The notes: generated by a model from the sequence alone, not told the origin. Shown: positions 1 through 7,788, counted from the first letter of the stretch. The stretch: DNA of 45,974 nt from Ruminococcus sp. (GCA_017480485.1 JAFVAN010000009.1:1-45974); one strand, 5' to 3'. A program made the numbers and translations.

Positions 1-66
1 AGCGCGAGGGAGGAACCTCAGGGAAGGAGGGGACCCGCCCCCTTTTGCGCGCAAGCGTTTTAGGGG

Positions 67-385
67 CCCCTCCGTCCCTGTGGTTCCTCCCTCGCAACGA
101 GCGCAGATGCGGTGAACAACACAAAGAAAAAAAGAGAAGCAGAAGGCAGGGGGGAGACCAAAAGAAACCCCTCCGTCCCTGTGGTTCCTCCCTCGCAACA
201 AGCGCAGACGCGGCGCAACCCGCAAAGAAAAGGAGAGAAGCAGAGGGCTTGGGGAAGACCGAAGAAACCCCTCCGTCCCTGTGGTTCCTCCCTCGCAACG
301 AGCGCAGACGCGGCGCAACCCGCAAAGAAAAAGAGAGAAGCAGAAGACAGGGGGAGACCAAAAGAAACCCCTCCATCTCGGCACC
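67..385. repeat. About 100-bp tandem repeat, three units plus a partial fourth
   Basis: Units begin with CCCCTCCGTCCCTGTGG at 67, 168 and 268, and a degenerate partial unit begins at 368. Each unit carries the same CCTCCCTCGCAACGAGCGCAG block followed by an A/G-rich tract. Positions 3-34 hold a partial copy in the opposite orientation. Open frames cross the array on both strands only because of its composition, and none has a ribosome binding site. The GAAACCCCTCCGTC core also occurs in the dispersed repeat at 5432-5609 and 40417-40592, so this array is an expansion of a genome-wide family. Confidence 0.85.
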
Positions 386-443
386 CGCAAATTTGCATAA
401 ACAAAAAAGAAAATTGATTTCAGTGTAAAAAATCAAAAACCAC

Positions 444-472
444 TTTACAATTCCTTCGTCCTGTGCTATAAT
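444..472 (+). promoter_or_regulatory. Sigma-A promoter of the acyl-CoA synthetase-like gene
   Basis: TTTACA at 444-449 and TATAAT at 467-472 are separated by 17 bp. Transcription would begin near 479 and leave a leader of about 65 nt before the start codon at 544. No clear operator or folded element is seen in that leader. Confidence 0.8.
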
Positions 473-543
473 AGATTTATGTCAATTTAAAGCTTTTATG
501 TTTTTATGCTTTAACCTAATAAATTTGAAAGGAACTGAAACAT

Positions 544-2178
544 ATGCCTATCACCGAGCTGCTTGCACGCAACGCCGAGCTCTATGGCGACGAGATCGCC
601 CTCGTGGAGGTCAACCCCGAGATCACAGAGCCCAGAAAAAAGACCTGGAAGGAATATGAGCTCATCGAGACCAACCCTCTGGCCCACTACCGCCGCGAGA
701 TAAGCTGGAAGGTCTTCGACGAGAAGGCCAACCGCTTCGCCAATATGCTCATGGACCGCGGCATCGGAAAGGAAAATAAGGTCGGCATCCTGCTTATGAA
801 CTGCCTCGAGTGGCTGCCTATCTACTTCGGCATACTCAAAACAGGCGCCCTTGCCGTTCCCCTTAACTTCCGCTATGCCTCGGATGAGATCAAGTACTGC
901 CTCGATCTTGCCGAGGTGGATGTCCTTATGTTTGGCCCCGAGTTCATCGGAAGGATAGAGGAGATCGCCGACGACATCGGCCGCAGCCGCGTGCTCTTTT
1001 ATGTGGGAGAGGGCTGCCCCTCCTTCGCCGAGCACTATGACAGTCAGGTCTGCAATTTCTCCAGCACAGCCCCCGATGTCAAGCTCACCGACAGCGACAA
1101 CGCCGCTATCTATTTCTCCTCCGGCACCACGGGCTTCCCCAAGGCCATACTCCACAACCACGAGAGCCTCATGCACTCTGCAAAGGTGGAGCAGAACCAC
1201 CACTCCCAGACCCGCAAGGACGTCTTCCTCTGCATCCCGCCCCTCTATCATACAGGCGCTAAGATGCACTGGTTCGGCAGCCTCTATTCGGGCAGCCGTG
1301 CAGTCCTGCTCAAGGGCATAAAGCCTAAGTCCATAATCGAGACCGTCTCCCGCGAGCACTGCACCATCGTTTGGCTGCTGGTGCCTTGGGCCCAGGATAT
1401 CCTTGACGCCATCGACCGCGGCGACATCGACCTCTCTCAGTACGAGCTCTCCCAGTGGAGGCTCATGCACATCGGCGCACAGCCCGTGCCCCCCTCCCTC
1501 ATCAACCGCTGGAGGAAGATCTTCCCCCACCACCAGTACGATACCAACTACGGCCTCAGCGAGTCCATCGGCCCCGGCTGCGTTCACCTTGGTGTCGAGA
1601 ACATCCATAAGGTGGGCGCCATCGGCGTCCCCGGCTATGGCTGGGAGGTAATGATCGCCGACGAGAACGGCCAGCCCGTACAGCAGGGCGAGGTCGGCGA
1701 GCTCTGCGTTAAGGGCCCCGGCGTCATGACCTGCTACTATCGGGACGAGAAGGCCACCGCCGAGACCCTGAAAAACGGCTGGCTCTTTACGGGCGATATG
1801 GCCATGCAGGACGAGGACGGCTTCATCTTCCTTGTTGACCGCAAGAAGGACGTTATCATCAGCGGCGGCGAGAACCTCTATCCTGTTCAGATCGAGGACT
1901 TCCTCCGCGCCCACCCGAAGATAAAGGACGTGGCAGTCATCGGCCTGCCCCACAAGCGTCTGGGCGAGATCGCCGCAGCTATCATCGCCGTGAAGGACGG
2001 CGAGACCTGCACCGAGGATGAGATCAACGAATTCTGCTTCAAGCTGCCCAGATACAAGCGCCCCCAGAGGATAATCTTTGCGGACGTTCCCCGCAACCCC
2101 ACGGGCAAGATCGAAAAGCCCAAGCTCCGTGAGATCTACTGCGGCGAGAGCCTTGTGGCCACCCAGCTTAAAGGTTAA
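544..2178 (+). CDS. Acyl-CoA synthetase / AMP-dependent ligase family protein
   Basis: A class I adenylate-forming enzyme of 544 residues, normal for the family, expected to activate a carboxylic acid as acyl-AMP and usually transfer it to CoA in the cytoplasm. Visible motifs in order: the phosphate-binding loop YFSSGTTGFPKA at 190-201, YGLSE at 336-340, GWLFTGD ending at Asp418, the hinge DRKKDVIISGGENLYP from Asp432, and PTGKI with the catalytic Lys at about 522. The start follows AAAGGA by 10 nt and has its own promoter. The substrate cannot be read from sequence: medium or long fatty acids, aryl acids or a carrier-bound acid are all possible. No pathway partner is adjacent, so it appears to be a single-gene unit. 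Confidence 0.88.
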   Translation: MPITELLARNAELYGDEIALVEVNPEITEPRKKTWKEYELIETNPLAHYRREISWKVFDEKANRFANMLMDRGIGKENKVGILLMNCLEWLPIYFGILKTGALAVPLNFRYASDEIKYCLDLAEVDVLMFGPEFIGRIEEIADDIGRSRVLFYVGEGCPSFAEHYDSQVCNFSSTAPDVKLTDSDNAAIYFSSGTTGFPKAILHNHESLMHSAKVEQNHHSQTRKDVFLCIPPLYHTGAKMHWFGSLYSGSRAVLLKGIKPKSIIETVSREHCTIVWLLVPWAQDILDAIDRGDIDLSQYELSQWRLMHIGAQPVPPSLINRWRKIFPHHQYDTNYGLSESIGPGCVHLGVENIHKVGAIGVPGYGWEVMIADENGQPVQQGEVGELCVKGPGVMTCYYRDEKATAETLKNGWLFTGDMAMQDEDGFIFLVDRKKDVIISGGENLYPVQIEDFLRAHPKIKDVAVIGLPHKRLGEIAAAIIAVKDGETCTEDEINEFCFKLPRYKRPQRIIFADVPRNPTGKIEKPKLREIYCGESLVATQLKG

Positions 2179-2282
2179 AGGCAAGATGCGGCGGGCTTTT
2201 GCTTCGTGGTGAAAAAAAGCTTTATTTCCCCGTCCCTGCCCCTCTGTTTTTGAATAAAATAAATAAAAATTGCTTATATCTA

Positions 2283-2314
2283 TTGACAAAATCAAAATTT
2301 TGCGGTACTATAAT
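2283..2314 (+). promoter_or_regulatory. Promoter of the zinc-ribbon membrane protein gene
   Basis: TTGACA at 2283-2288 is followed by TACTAT at 2306-2311 (17-bp spacer), which overlaps TATAAT at 2309-2314 (20-bp spacer). The 17-bp arrangement is the likelier one. The leader ends in AGGAGG at 2366-2371, eight bases before the ATG at 2380. Confidence 0.7.
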
Positions 2315-2379
2315 AGCAGTAAGCTTATATTTCCCGTCGGAAAGTCGGGATATGGAAATGTATTTAGGAGGAAAAGAAT

Positions 2380-3177
2380 ATGGCAAAATTCTGCACTACC
2401 TGCGGCGCAACACTGGATGACAGCGCTACCTTCTGCACCAACTGCGGAACACCTCAGCAGCCCTCTGCGGCCCCTGCAGCAGTCGGCGCCGGAGCTACTC
2501 CTGCGGCTAACGCAGCAGCCGGCGTAAAGAACGCCTTCAATTCCGTTAAGGAGAACGTTAACCCCAAGGAGATCATCGACTCGATGACCATCGACAACAT
2601 CAAGAACATCACCAAGAACCCCAACAAGAACACCATCATCGGTCTTTCCGTATGCGGCGGCGTTCTGCTCATCGTTATTATCATCCTCTGCGCTCTGCTG
2701 TTCGGCAAGCCCTACAAGAAGGCCCTGAACAAGTATTTCGACGCTATGGAGGACTGCAACGGCAAGAAGTACATTTCCGTTACAATGGCAGACTTCATGA
2801 AGGAAAAGGCAGAGGACGATCTTGATGATGAATACGACAGCCTCGAGGAAGAGTACGACGCTTACCTTGAGGATATAAAGGAAGCTGCTGAGGACGATGA
2901 CGATATCGGCGATAATCCTAAGTATTCCTACAAGATCAAGAAGGTCAAGAAGGTAAAGGACAGCAAGCTCAAGAGTGCTCAGAAATATTATAAGAAGCGC
3001 TATGATCTCGATTCCGACGAGGTAAAGGTCACCAAGGGCTACGAGGTAAAGTGCAAGGTAACGATCAAGGGCGACGAGGGCGATGATTCCGAGACCACGA
3101 CCTACTATGTACTCAAGGTAAACGGCGACTGGATCGTTAGCGGCTGGCTGCCCAGCCTTGATGATGACGACGATTAA
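2380..3177 (+). CDS. Zinc-ribbon, single-pass membrane protein
   Basis: A 265-residue protein whose precise role I do not recognise. The N-terminus is a Cys4 zinc ribbon (CTTCGATL...CTNCG, residues 5-23), followed by an Ala/Pro linker, an amphipathic stretch and one strong membrane helix at about 87-109. The remaining 150 residues, outside the cell if the ribbon is cytoplasmic, are very rich in Lys, Asp and Glu. They end in a beta-rich segment (YYVLKVNGDWIVSGW) that resembles the NTF2-like or DUF4878-type folds of Gram-positive surface proteins. The protein ends in five consecutive Asp. The start is set by AGGAGG eight bases upstream. It has its own promoter and terminator, but the next two genes share its architecture in part, so the three probably belong together. 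Confidence 0.8.
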   Translation: MAKFCTTCGATLDDSATFCTNCGTPQQPSAAPAAVGAGATPAANAAAGVKNAFNSVKENVNPKEIIDSMTIDNIKNITKNPNKNTIIGLSVCGGVLLIVIIILCALLFGKPYKKALNKYFDAMEDCNGKKYISVTMADFMKEKAEDDLDDEYDSLEEEYDAYLEDIKEAAEDDDDIGDNPKYSYKIKKVKKVKDSKLKSAQKYYKKRYDLDSDEVKVTKGYEVKCKVTIKGDEGDDSETTTYYVLKVNGDWIVSGWLPSLDDDDD

Positions 3178-3212
3178 AGCTCGCTGATCCACATCAATAA
3201 CACAAAGCACAG

Positions 3213-3246
3213 AGCGGACGGACTTTGTAAGGTCCGTCCGCTTTTG
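3213..3246 (+). terminator. Rho-independent terminator after the zinc-ribbon gene
   Basis: An 11-bp perfect stem (3213-3223 with 3232-3242), an 8-nt loop and a short T run. It lies 35 bp after the stop codon. Readthrough into the lipoprotein gene is possible because no clear promoter is visible between them. Confidence 0.8.
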
Positions 3247-3295
3247 GATTTCAGGACCTGGATTCTAGTGAAGACAGGTTCATAGGGGTGAGGAA

Positions 3296-3778
3296 ATGAG
3301 AAGGCTGATCCTGATAGTGAACATACTGCTGGCGGCTGTGCTGCTGTGCTCCTGCGGCGACAGGGACAGGCCGCCCTCGGCGAATTATCTCTCGGCAATA
3401 GAAGCCATGACCCAGTCTGTGCGCCTCACCGACACAGAGGGCTATCTTATGTGCTTCACCGACGCCGCCAGGGACAAGTACCGGGCCTCGGAGACCTACG
3501 ACAAGGACGTTGCCGCAAACATCACCTTTGACGGCGAGGACACCCACCTGCTGCAATACAGCGTCGAGGAATACCGCGAGCTGGATGCCGACGGGATAGC
3601 AAAGATCAAGGCAGATCACACCGCCGCCTACAAGCGCCGCATCGAGGTCACAAAGGCCTACGAGCTGGATATCGAGTTCACCTCTGACGGCAAGACCGCA
3701 AGGCGCACTCTCATCGTTATAAACAACGGCGTCGGCTGGCAGATCTGCGGCGACGTTATAGAAAGTATTTTCGGATAA
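3296..3778 (+). CDS. Predicted lipoprotein with NTF2-like tail
   Basis: 160 residues. The N-terminus MRR plus a hydrophobic core ending in LLCSC is a lipoprotein signal, so cleavage and lipidation would occur at Cys19 or so and place the rest outside the membrane. The mature part shows the pattern seen in the preceding gene: a helical YLSAIEAMTQSV segment, a middle variable part, then strands ending in NNGVGWQICGD, comparable to NGDWIVSGW there. That similarity suggests a shared NTF2-like extracellular domain; this is inference from pattern. The start is supported by GGGGTGAGG just upstream. The stop lies 17 bp before the next gene, so the two are likely co-transcribed. Confidence 0.72.
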   Translation: MRRLILIVNILLAAVLLCSCGDRDRPPSANYLSAIEAMTQSVRLTDTEGYLMCFTDAARDKYRASETYDKDVAANITFDGEDTHLLQYSVEEYRELDADGIAKIKADHTAAYKRRIEVTKAYELDIEFTSDGKTARRTLIVINNGVGWQICGDVIESIFG

Positions 3779-3795
3779 GAGAGGAATGAATAGCT

Positions 3796-4569
3796 ATGTC
3801 GATCATCTGTACCAAATGCGGCGCGGAGCTTCAGGACGGCGCTAAATTCTGCTTCAGCTGCGGAACGGCTGTTGCAGCAGCCCCTGCGGTAAGCGCTCCG
3901 CCTCCCGAGAAGGCCGCCCCAAAGAAAGCCTTCGCCCCCGCCTCCTTCGATGACTTTGACGATACACCACCCAGGCCCGCGCCTCAGCCCGCACCTGTTC
4001 AGTCGGCTCCTGTTCAGCAGGCTGCACCCCAGCCCGCACCCGTTCAGGCGGCTCCCGTTCAGCAGGCTGCGCCCCAGCCCACGCCCGTTCAGGCAGCTCC
4101 TGTTCAGCAGGCTGCACCCCAGCCCGCACCCGTTCAGGCAGCTCCTGTTCAGCAGGCTGCACCCCAGCCCGCACCCGTTCAGGCAGCTCCTGCTCAGCAG
4201 GCTGTACCCCAGCCCACGCCCGTTCAGGCAGCTCCTGTTCAGCAGGCTGCACCCCAGCCCACGCCCGTTCAGGCGGCTCCCGAGCCCATCCGTGAAGCGC
4301 CTGCGGCCACGGCTGCCCCCATTCCTGCGGCAGCACCCGAGGCCCCTGCGGCTCCCGAAGTGCCTACCGCAGCCGCGCCCGCAAGCAGCGCTCCCAAGGG
4401 CGGCGGCCCTCTCGGGATCCTGCTGGCCATCGTACTGATAGCACTGATAATCGGCGTGATCGTCTTTGACATCCTTTACCTCAAGGGCGACATTGACATT
4501 GGCAAAAAGAGCAAGAGCGCTTGGCTCGGAGACACCTCTGCGGTGCTCGCGGCCGAGCAGCTCGAATGA
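3796..4569 (+). CDS. Zinc-ribbon protein with Pro/Ala/Gln repeat and C-terminal membrane helix
   Basis: 257 residues, function unknown. Order: a Cys4 zinc ribbon at 5-23 (CTKCGAEL...CFSCG), a short linker, then about 100 residues built from a 15-residue repeat (QPAPVQAAPVQQAAP and variants). After this come further Ala/Pro-rich sequence and a glycine-led membrane helix (LGILLAIVLIALIIGVIVF, about 215-235) with a short tail. The repeat is probably an extended flexible spacer. The zinc ribbon matches that of the gene at 2380, implying a shared partner or location. GAGGAATGAATAGCT upstream supplies a weak ribosome binding site. The nearly identical repeats make length variation between strains likely. 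Confidence 0.8.
   Translation: MSIICTKCGAELQDGAKFCFSCGTAVAAAPAVSAPPPEKAAPKKAFAPASFDDFDDTPPRPAPQPAPVQSAPVQQAAPQPAPVQAAPVQQAAPQPTPVQAAPVQQAAPQPAPVQAAPVQQAAPQPAPVQAAPAQQAVPQPTPVQAAPVQQAAPQPTPVQAAPEPIREAPAATAAPIPAAAPEAPAAPEVPTAAAPASSAPKGGGPLGILLAIVLIALIIGVIVFDILYLKGDIDIGKKSKSAWLGDTSAVLAAEQLE
3985..4281 (+). repeat. 45-bp coding minisatellite, six full units plus a partial
   Basis: Units start with CAG at 3985, 4030, 4075, 4120, 4165, 4210 and 4255 (partial). They keep the reading frame, each encoding 15 residues. Differences are mostly single bases (GCA/ACG, GTT/GCT). Units 3 and 6 share the ACG variant, which suggests recent block duplication. Confidence 0.92.
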
Positions 4570-4582
4570 TCGAATAATAAAA

Positions 4583-4619
4583 ATGTACCGCACTCCGAAT
4601 GGGGTGCGGTACATTTTTT
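4583..4619. terminator. Bidirectional terminator between convergent genes
   Basis: A 14-bp stem (4583-4596 with 4601-4614, one G-T pair) with a GAAT loop. A T run follows on the plus strand and an A-rich run precedes it, so it can serve both the zinc-ribbon gene and the tautomerase gene facing it. Confidence 0.85.
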
Positions 4620-4633
4620 CTCTTTACAGTCCG

Positions 4634-4972
4634 TCAAAACAGCGAGCCGTTCCAGCCCCAGTCGGGGGTGGCAAAGCAGCTGACATAAATCCTGTCGGGG
4701 GAGACGCCCAGCTGGGCGGAGATGATATCGGTTATGCTTCCCGCCAGCTTATCGAGGGCCTGATGCCCCGCGCTGCCATAGAGAGACACCTGAGCGATGG
4801 CTGCGGGCTCGTCGGTGCCGCGGAAATAGAGGGTCTGCTGCTCGAGGCCCACCATTAGCCAGCCCTCGCTCTTGCCGGGGACGGCGGTGATGGCCTTACC
4901 GAGGGCGGTCTTGATGGTGGTCTCGGCCTCGGGGGCAATGGGCACGTTGGTCTTGATGTTGATAAAAGGCAT
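4634..4972 (-). CDS. MIF-like tautomerase
   Basis: 112 residues, the usual length of the macrophage migration inhibitory factor / D-dopachrome tautomerase family. The N-terminus MPFINIKTNV places the catalytic Pro at position 1 after Met removal. The C-terminus ends WGWNGSLF, matching the family's WxxNGxxF ending, and the middle VGLEQQTLYFRG also fits. These trimeric enzymes tautomerise phenylpyruvate-type keto-enols; the bacterial substrate is not known. GAAAGGAGCGATTG precedes the start, a good ribosome binding site. The gene is convergent with the zinc-ribbon group and about 120 bp downstream of the YdbC-like gene in the same direction. An alternative assignment is the 4-oxalocrotonate tautomerase superfamily more broadly. 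Confidence 0.88.
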   Translation of the reverse strand: MPFINIKTNVPIAPEAETTIKTALGKAITAVPGKSEGWLMVGLEQQTLYFRGTDEPAAIAQVSLYGSAGHQALDKLAGSITDIISAQLGVSPDRIYVSCFATPDWGWNGSLF

Positions 4973-5000
4973 ATCAATCGCTCCTTTCCAAAGCTAAAGC

Positions 5001-5089
5001 TTAGAGGTTAGAAAAGGTGTCCGCTGCGCGGACAAAATATAATAACGCCGAAGGCGCACCATATCTAACCTCTCACCTCTAACCTCTAA
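5001..5089. repeat. Inverted repeat with CTAACCTCT motifs
   Basis: TTAGAGGTTAGA at 5001-5012 is a perfect inverse of TCTAACCTCTAA at 5078-5089. Between them lie two small GC hairpins (GTCCGC-TGC-GCGGAC and GCC-GAA-GGC) and additional CTAACCTCT-type units. The same motif recurs at 8733-8763 and near 12779. It fills the gap between the tautomerase and YdbC-like genes. Confidence 0.7.
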
Positions 5090-5093
5090 TGAT

Positions 5094-5345
5094 TCAAAGT
5101 ATCATTGACTCGTCGATGTCGTCCTCCAGCTCCTCGCCGTTAAGGAGGGCGCGAAGGTTATTGACCTCCTCCTCGGAGAGGGTGACGCCCTTGCCCATGC
5201 GGGTATGGTCGGGGTTCCACTCGCGGATGTCATACTTGGGCTCATGGTCGCTCCAAGACACCATATTGAGCTCCTTTGTCCAGCCTCTTGCATTCTCCGA
5301 GAGCACGCCGAGGCTCTTTGTGATCTCAAATTTCAGTTCTGCCAT
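5094..5345 (-). CDS. PC4/YdbC-family protein
   Basis: 83 residues. The sequence KYDIREWNPDHTRMGKGVTLSEEE is the hallmark of the bacterial YdbC group of the PC4 fold, a small single-stranded-DNA binding domain related to the eukaryotic coactivator PC4. It is expected to act as a dimer on single-stranded DNA; its cellular job in Firmicutes is poorly defined. The C-terminus is acidic (EELEDDIDESMIL). The start has GAAAGGAAGATCATT just upstream. Length is normal for the family. No promoter match was found in the A/T-rich sequence upstream. Confidence 0.85.
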   Translation of the reverse strand: MAELKFEITKSLGVLSENARGWTKELNMVSWSDHEPKYDIREWNPDHTRMGKGVTLSEEEVNNLRALLNGEELEDDIDESMIL

Positions 5346-5431
5346 AATGATCTTCCTTTCTTGGCTTATGTTGATTTTTTATTGGGTTCGGTTATTTGGG
5401 GGACAGGGGTACGAAGGGAATTGTTCTGCAC

Positions 5432-5777
5432 GGGGCAGAGGCCACATATGCCTCCCCTGAACAGCGGCAGCGAAGCAACCGCGGGAGGTGGCTCGGCGCC
5501 AGCCGAGACGGAGGGGTTTCATCGGAGAGGCACAAGCTTTGCCGCTCGCCGGACGGGAAAATCGCTTCGCTCTTTCCTGATGGAGAAAGAGGACGGCTTT
5601 TGCGGCGCATCATCATGCCCCACTTAGGGATGGAGGTTAAATGCTAAATAGGTGCGCCCTTATTGATTGTGCTGCGCCGCGGTTTAACGGTAGTTTGGTG
5701 CGTGTTTCGCGGGGTCCGCGACCAAAGGCTCTGCCTTTGGAATCCGCCAAGGGCTAAGGCCGCCCTTGGAACCGGCC
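5432..5777 (-). repeat. Composite dispersed repeat, copy 1 (blocks A and B)
   Basis: Block A (5432-5609) is nearly identical, in reverse orientation, to 40417-40592. Block B (about 5670-5777) matches 40252-40362 in reverse. The order of blocks is conserved, so this is one element of about 345 bp present as inverted copies about 35 kb apart. Block B contains hairpins CCAAAGGC/GCCTTTGG (5722-5740) and CCAAGGGC/GCCCTTGG (5747-5769). Open frames inside it lack initiation signals and differ between copies. The stretch 5346-5844 holds no gene I can support. Confidence 0.85.
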
Positions 5778-5844
5778 AACGTACCGCAGTTGTTCTGACT
5801 TTTTCACTTTGTCGGCTCGGCCCGCCTTGTTTTAATTATCAATT

Positions 5845-7731
5845 TTACTGCTTATTTCTTTCTCCATACATAAGCTGTCCGATCAGCTTCATAAGCTTTC
5901 TTCTGAATATTACTCCGCCTGCTATGACCTCGGCGCTGGTGACCAGCACAAATGCTGCCGGCCCAAACAGCGAGCCTACGCAGATATCTGCCATCAGCAC
6001 TATGGCAAGCAGCACCTTCCTGCTCCTCCAACGGGCAAACATTATTCCCAGCGCGGCAGCCGCCGTGAAGGCTGCGGCTCCCACTGTGGCAGACATCCAC
6101 ACCCCAAGGAACAGCCCGCCCACTGCGCACAAGCCTATCTTAGGCTTGTCAAGCATTACGGAAACGGAAAGCACCGCCGCACAGATAAGGTAGAACAGCC
6201 AGCCCCTTGTCAGCACGCTCAGCGCAACGACAACGGCCACTGCTGCTGCGGCGCCTATCAGCCGCCCTACTCCGATGCGCTCTATCAGCTCCGTTATCCT
6301 CTTCGGCAGCAGCCTCGACACCGCCGCCCACAGCGGCTTATAGTTGATGAGGAAGATGACGAGGAACAGCACAGGCAGCAGCAGCGTTATCCTGCCCAGC
6401 CCGCGGGTGAAGTGCAGCACGTTTATAATGGTCATTATCACCAGCAGCACGTTATTGACCAAGAGCTTCGGGATATTCAGCTCAAAGGGAACGATCTTGC
6501 GAGAGTCGTAGGCTCGGATGATGAACACCACCAGATAGCTTGCCACTGTCGAAAGCGGCGGTCCGTAGAGGCCGATGGTGGGTATGAGTATAATATTGAG
6601 ACCCACGTTGATGATGCCCGAAAACAGGCTGGTCACCAGCGAGCGGGTGGTGCGCTTGGAGGTGAGGTATATAGACCCCAGAAACGTGACGAAGCAGGAG
6701 AACACCGAGGAATAGATGAGTATAGGCGAATACCTTGCGGACTCTCTGAACTCGGGACCCAGCCAGATGCGGGTGAGGGGGTCAACTATCATCAGGCAGC
6801 CCGCCGCGATGATATACAGCAGGCACTGATTGAGGTTAAAGACGTTTGAATAGAACTCCTCGCGGTCATCGGAGTCGTCCTCTAAGATGGCGGACATATT
6901 CCATGCCTGGCCGAACATAAAGTAGACGGTGGCCACCAGGTTCGGTATCTTATAGGAGGCCGAGAGCACGCCGTTGGGTCCGGGGCCGAGGTAGTGGGTG
7001 GTCATGAAGGAATCGGAGCTGTTGGTGATGAGCCACAGCAGCTGGGCGGGTATCAGCGGCACGGAATACCGCAGCATGGTCTGCATCATCTCGCGGTCGA
7101 TGCTTCTGAAATCCAGATACCTCCACAGCTTTGCGGCGAAGGTCAGGAAGATGACCGACAAAAAGTCCGAGACGATGATAGACAGCAGGTAGCCCGTATT
7201 GCCCATTTTGAAGACCATTATAAAGAGCACGGTGCCAAAGAGGGTGAGGAAGGTGGTCAGGATGCCGTTGAAGGCAAAGAGCTTAACTTTTTCCAGCGCC
7301 CGAACGAAGGTGGAATAGAGCAGCTTCAGGCTGGAGGTGATTATATATACATACAGCAGCAGCGAATAGCCGTTCAGGTACCTGTCCGCTATCCCCGAGA
7401 GGGCGACTATCGGCATTATGACGCCCAAAATGGCGAAGCCTGCGGCGCAGATGATATTGCCGATGGTAAAGACGTTCTTTTTTGAAAAGGACTTATCGAG
7501 GCCGAAGCGTATAACGGCCTCGCTTATCGTCATGGTGACGACAGGCTGCAGCCAGTTTGCGATCTGGGTGATGACGTCGTTCACGCCCAGCTCGGCCCGA
7601 GAGAGGTAGGTGGTATAGACCTTTACCAGCAGGATGACCAGTATTTTTGAGCTGAAGGAACCGACGGCAAAGATCACGGTATTTGAAAACAGCTTTTTAT
7701 AGCTGCTCTTTTTAGGTGCGGTCTCTGACAT
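5845..7731 (-). CDS. Polysaccharide flippase family membrane protein
   Basis: 628 residues, with the N-terminal two thirds typical of oligosaccharide flippases of the MOP superfamily (Wzx-like). The start KKLFSNTVIFAVGSFSSKILVILLVKVYTTYLSRAELG is the classic first helix and loop, and about 12-14 membrane helices can be counted. These proteins move lipid-linked glycans across the membrane. After about residue 480, where most relatives end, there is an extension of about 150 residues with further hydrophobic segments and a basic tail. No glycosyltransferase lies nearby, so it is an isolated flippase. ATAAAGGACTGTAATGTA lies upstream, giving a usable ribosome binding site. The product could instead serve spore or cell-wall polysaccharide export. 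Confidence 0.85.
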   Translation of the reverse strand: MSETAPKKSSYKKLFSNTVIFAVGSFSSKILVILLVKVYTTYLSRAELGVNDVITQIANWLQPVVTMTISEAVIRFGLDKSFSKKNVFTIGNIICAAGFAILGVIMPIVALSGIADRYLNGYSLLLYVYIITSSLKLLYSTFVRALEKVKLFAFNGILTTFLTLFGTVLFIMVFKMGNTGYLLSIIVSDFLSVIFLTFAAKLWRYLDFRSIDREMMQTMLRYSVPLIPAQLLWLITNSSDSFMTTHYLGPGPNGVLSASYKIPNLVATVYFMFGQAWNMSAILEDDSDDREEFYSNVFNLNQCLLYIIAAGCLMIVDPLTRIWLGPEFRESARYSPILIYSSVFSCFVTFLGSIYLTSKRTTRSLVTSLFSGIINVGLNIILIPTIGLYGPPLSTVASYLVVFIIRAYDSRKIVPFELNIPKLLVNNVLLVIMTIINVLHFTRGLGRITLLLPVLFLVIFLINYKPLWAAVSRLLPKRITELIERIGVGRLIGAAAAVAVVVALSVLTRGWLFYLICAAVLSVSVMLDKPKIGLCAVGGLFLGVWMSATVGAAAFTAAAALGIMFARWRSRKVLLAIVLMADICVGSLFGPAAFVLVTSAEVIAGGVIFRRKLMKLIGQLMYGERNKQ

Positions 7732-7788
7732 TACATTACAGTCCTTTATATCTACGCATTATAACACATTAAAATACATTGATATTAT

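Noticed and set aside
67..404. Overlapping open frames across the 100-bp tandem repeats
   Set aside because: They follow only from the repeat composition and have no initiation signals.
511..2295. Open frame of 594 codons opposite the acyl-CoA synthetase gene
   Set aside because: Shadow of a GC-biased gene; the plus-strand enzyme has all family motifs, a promoter and a ribosome binding site.
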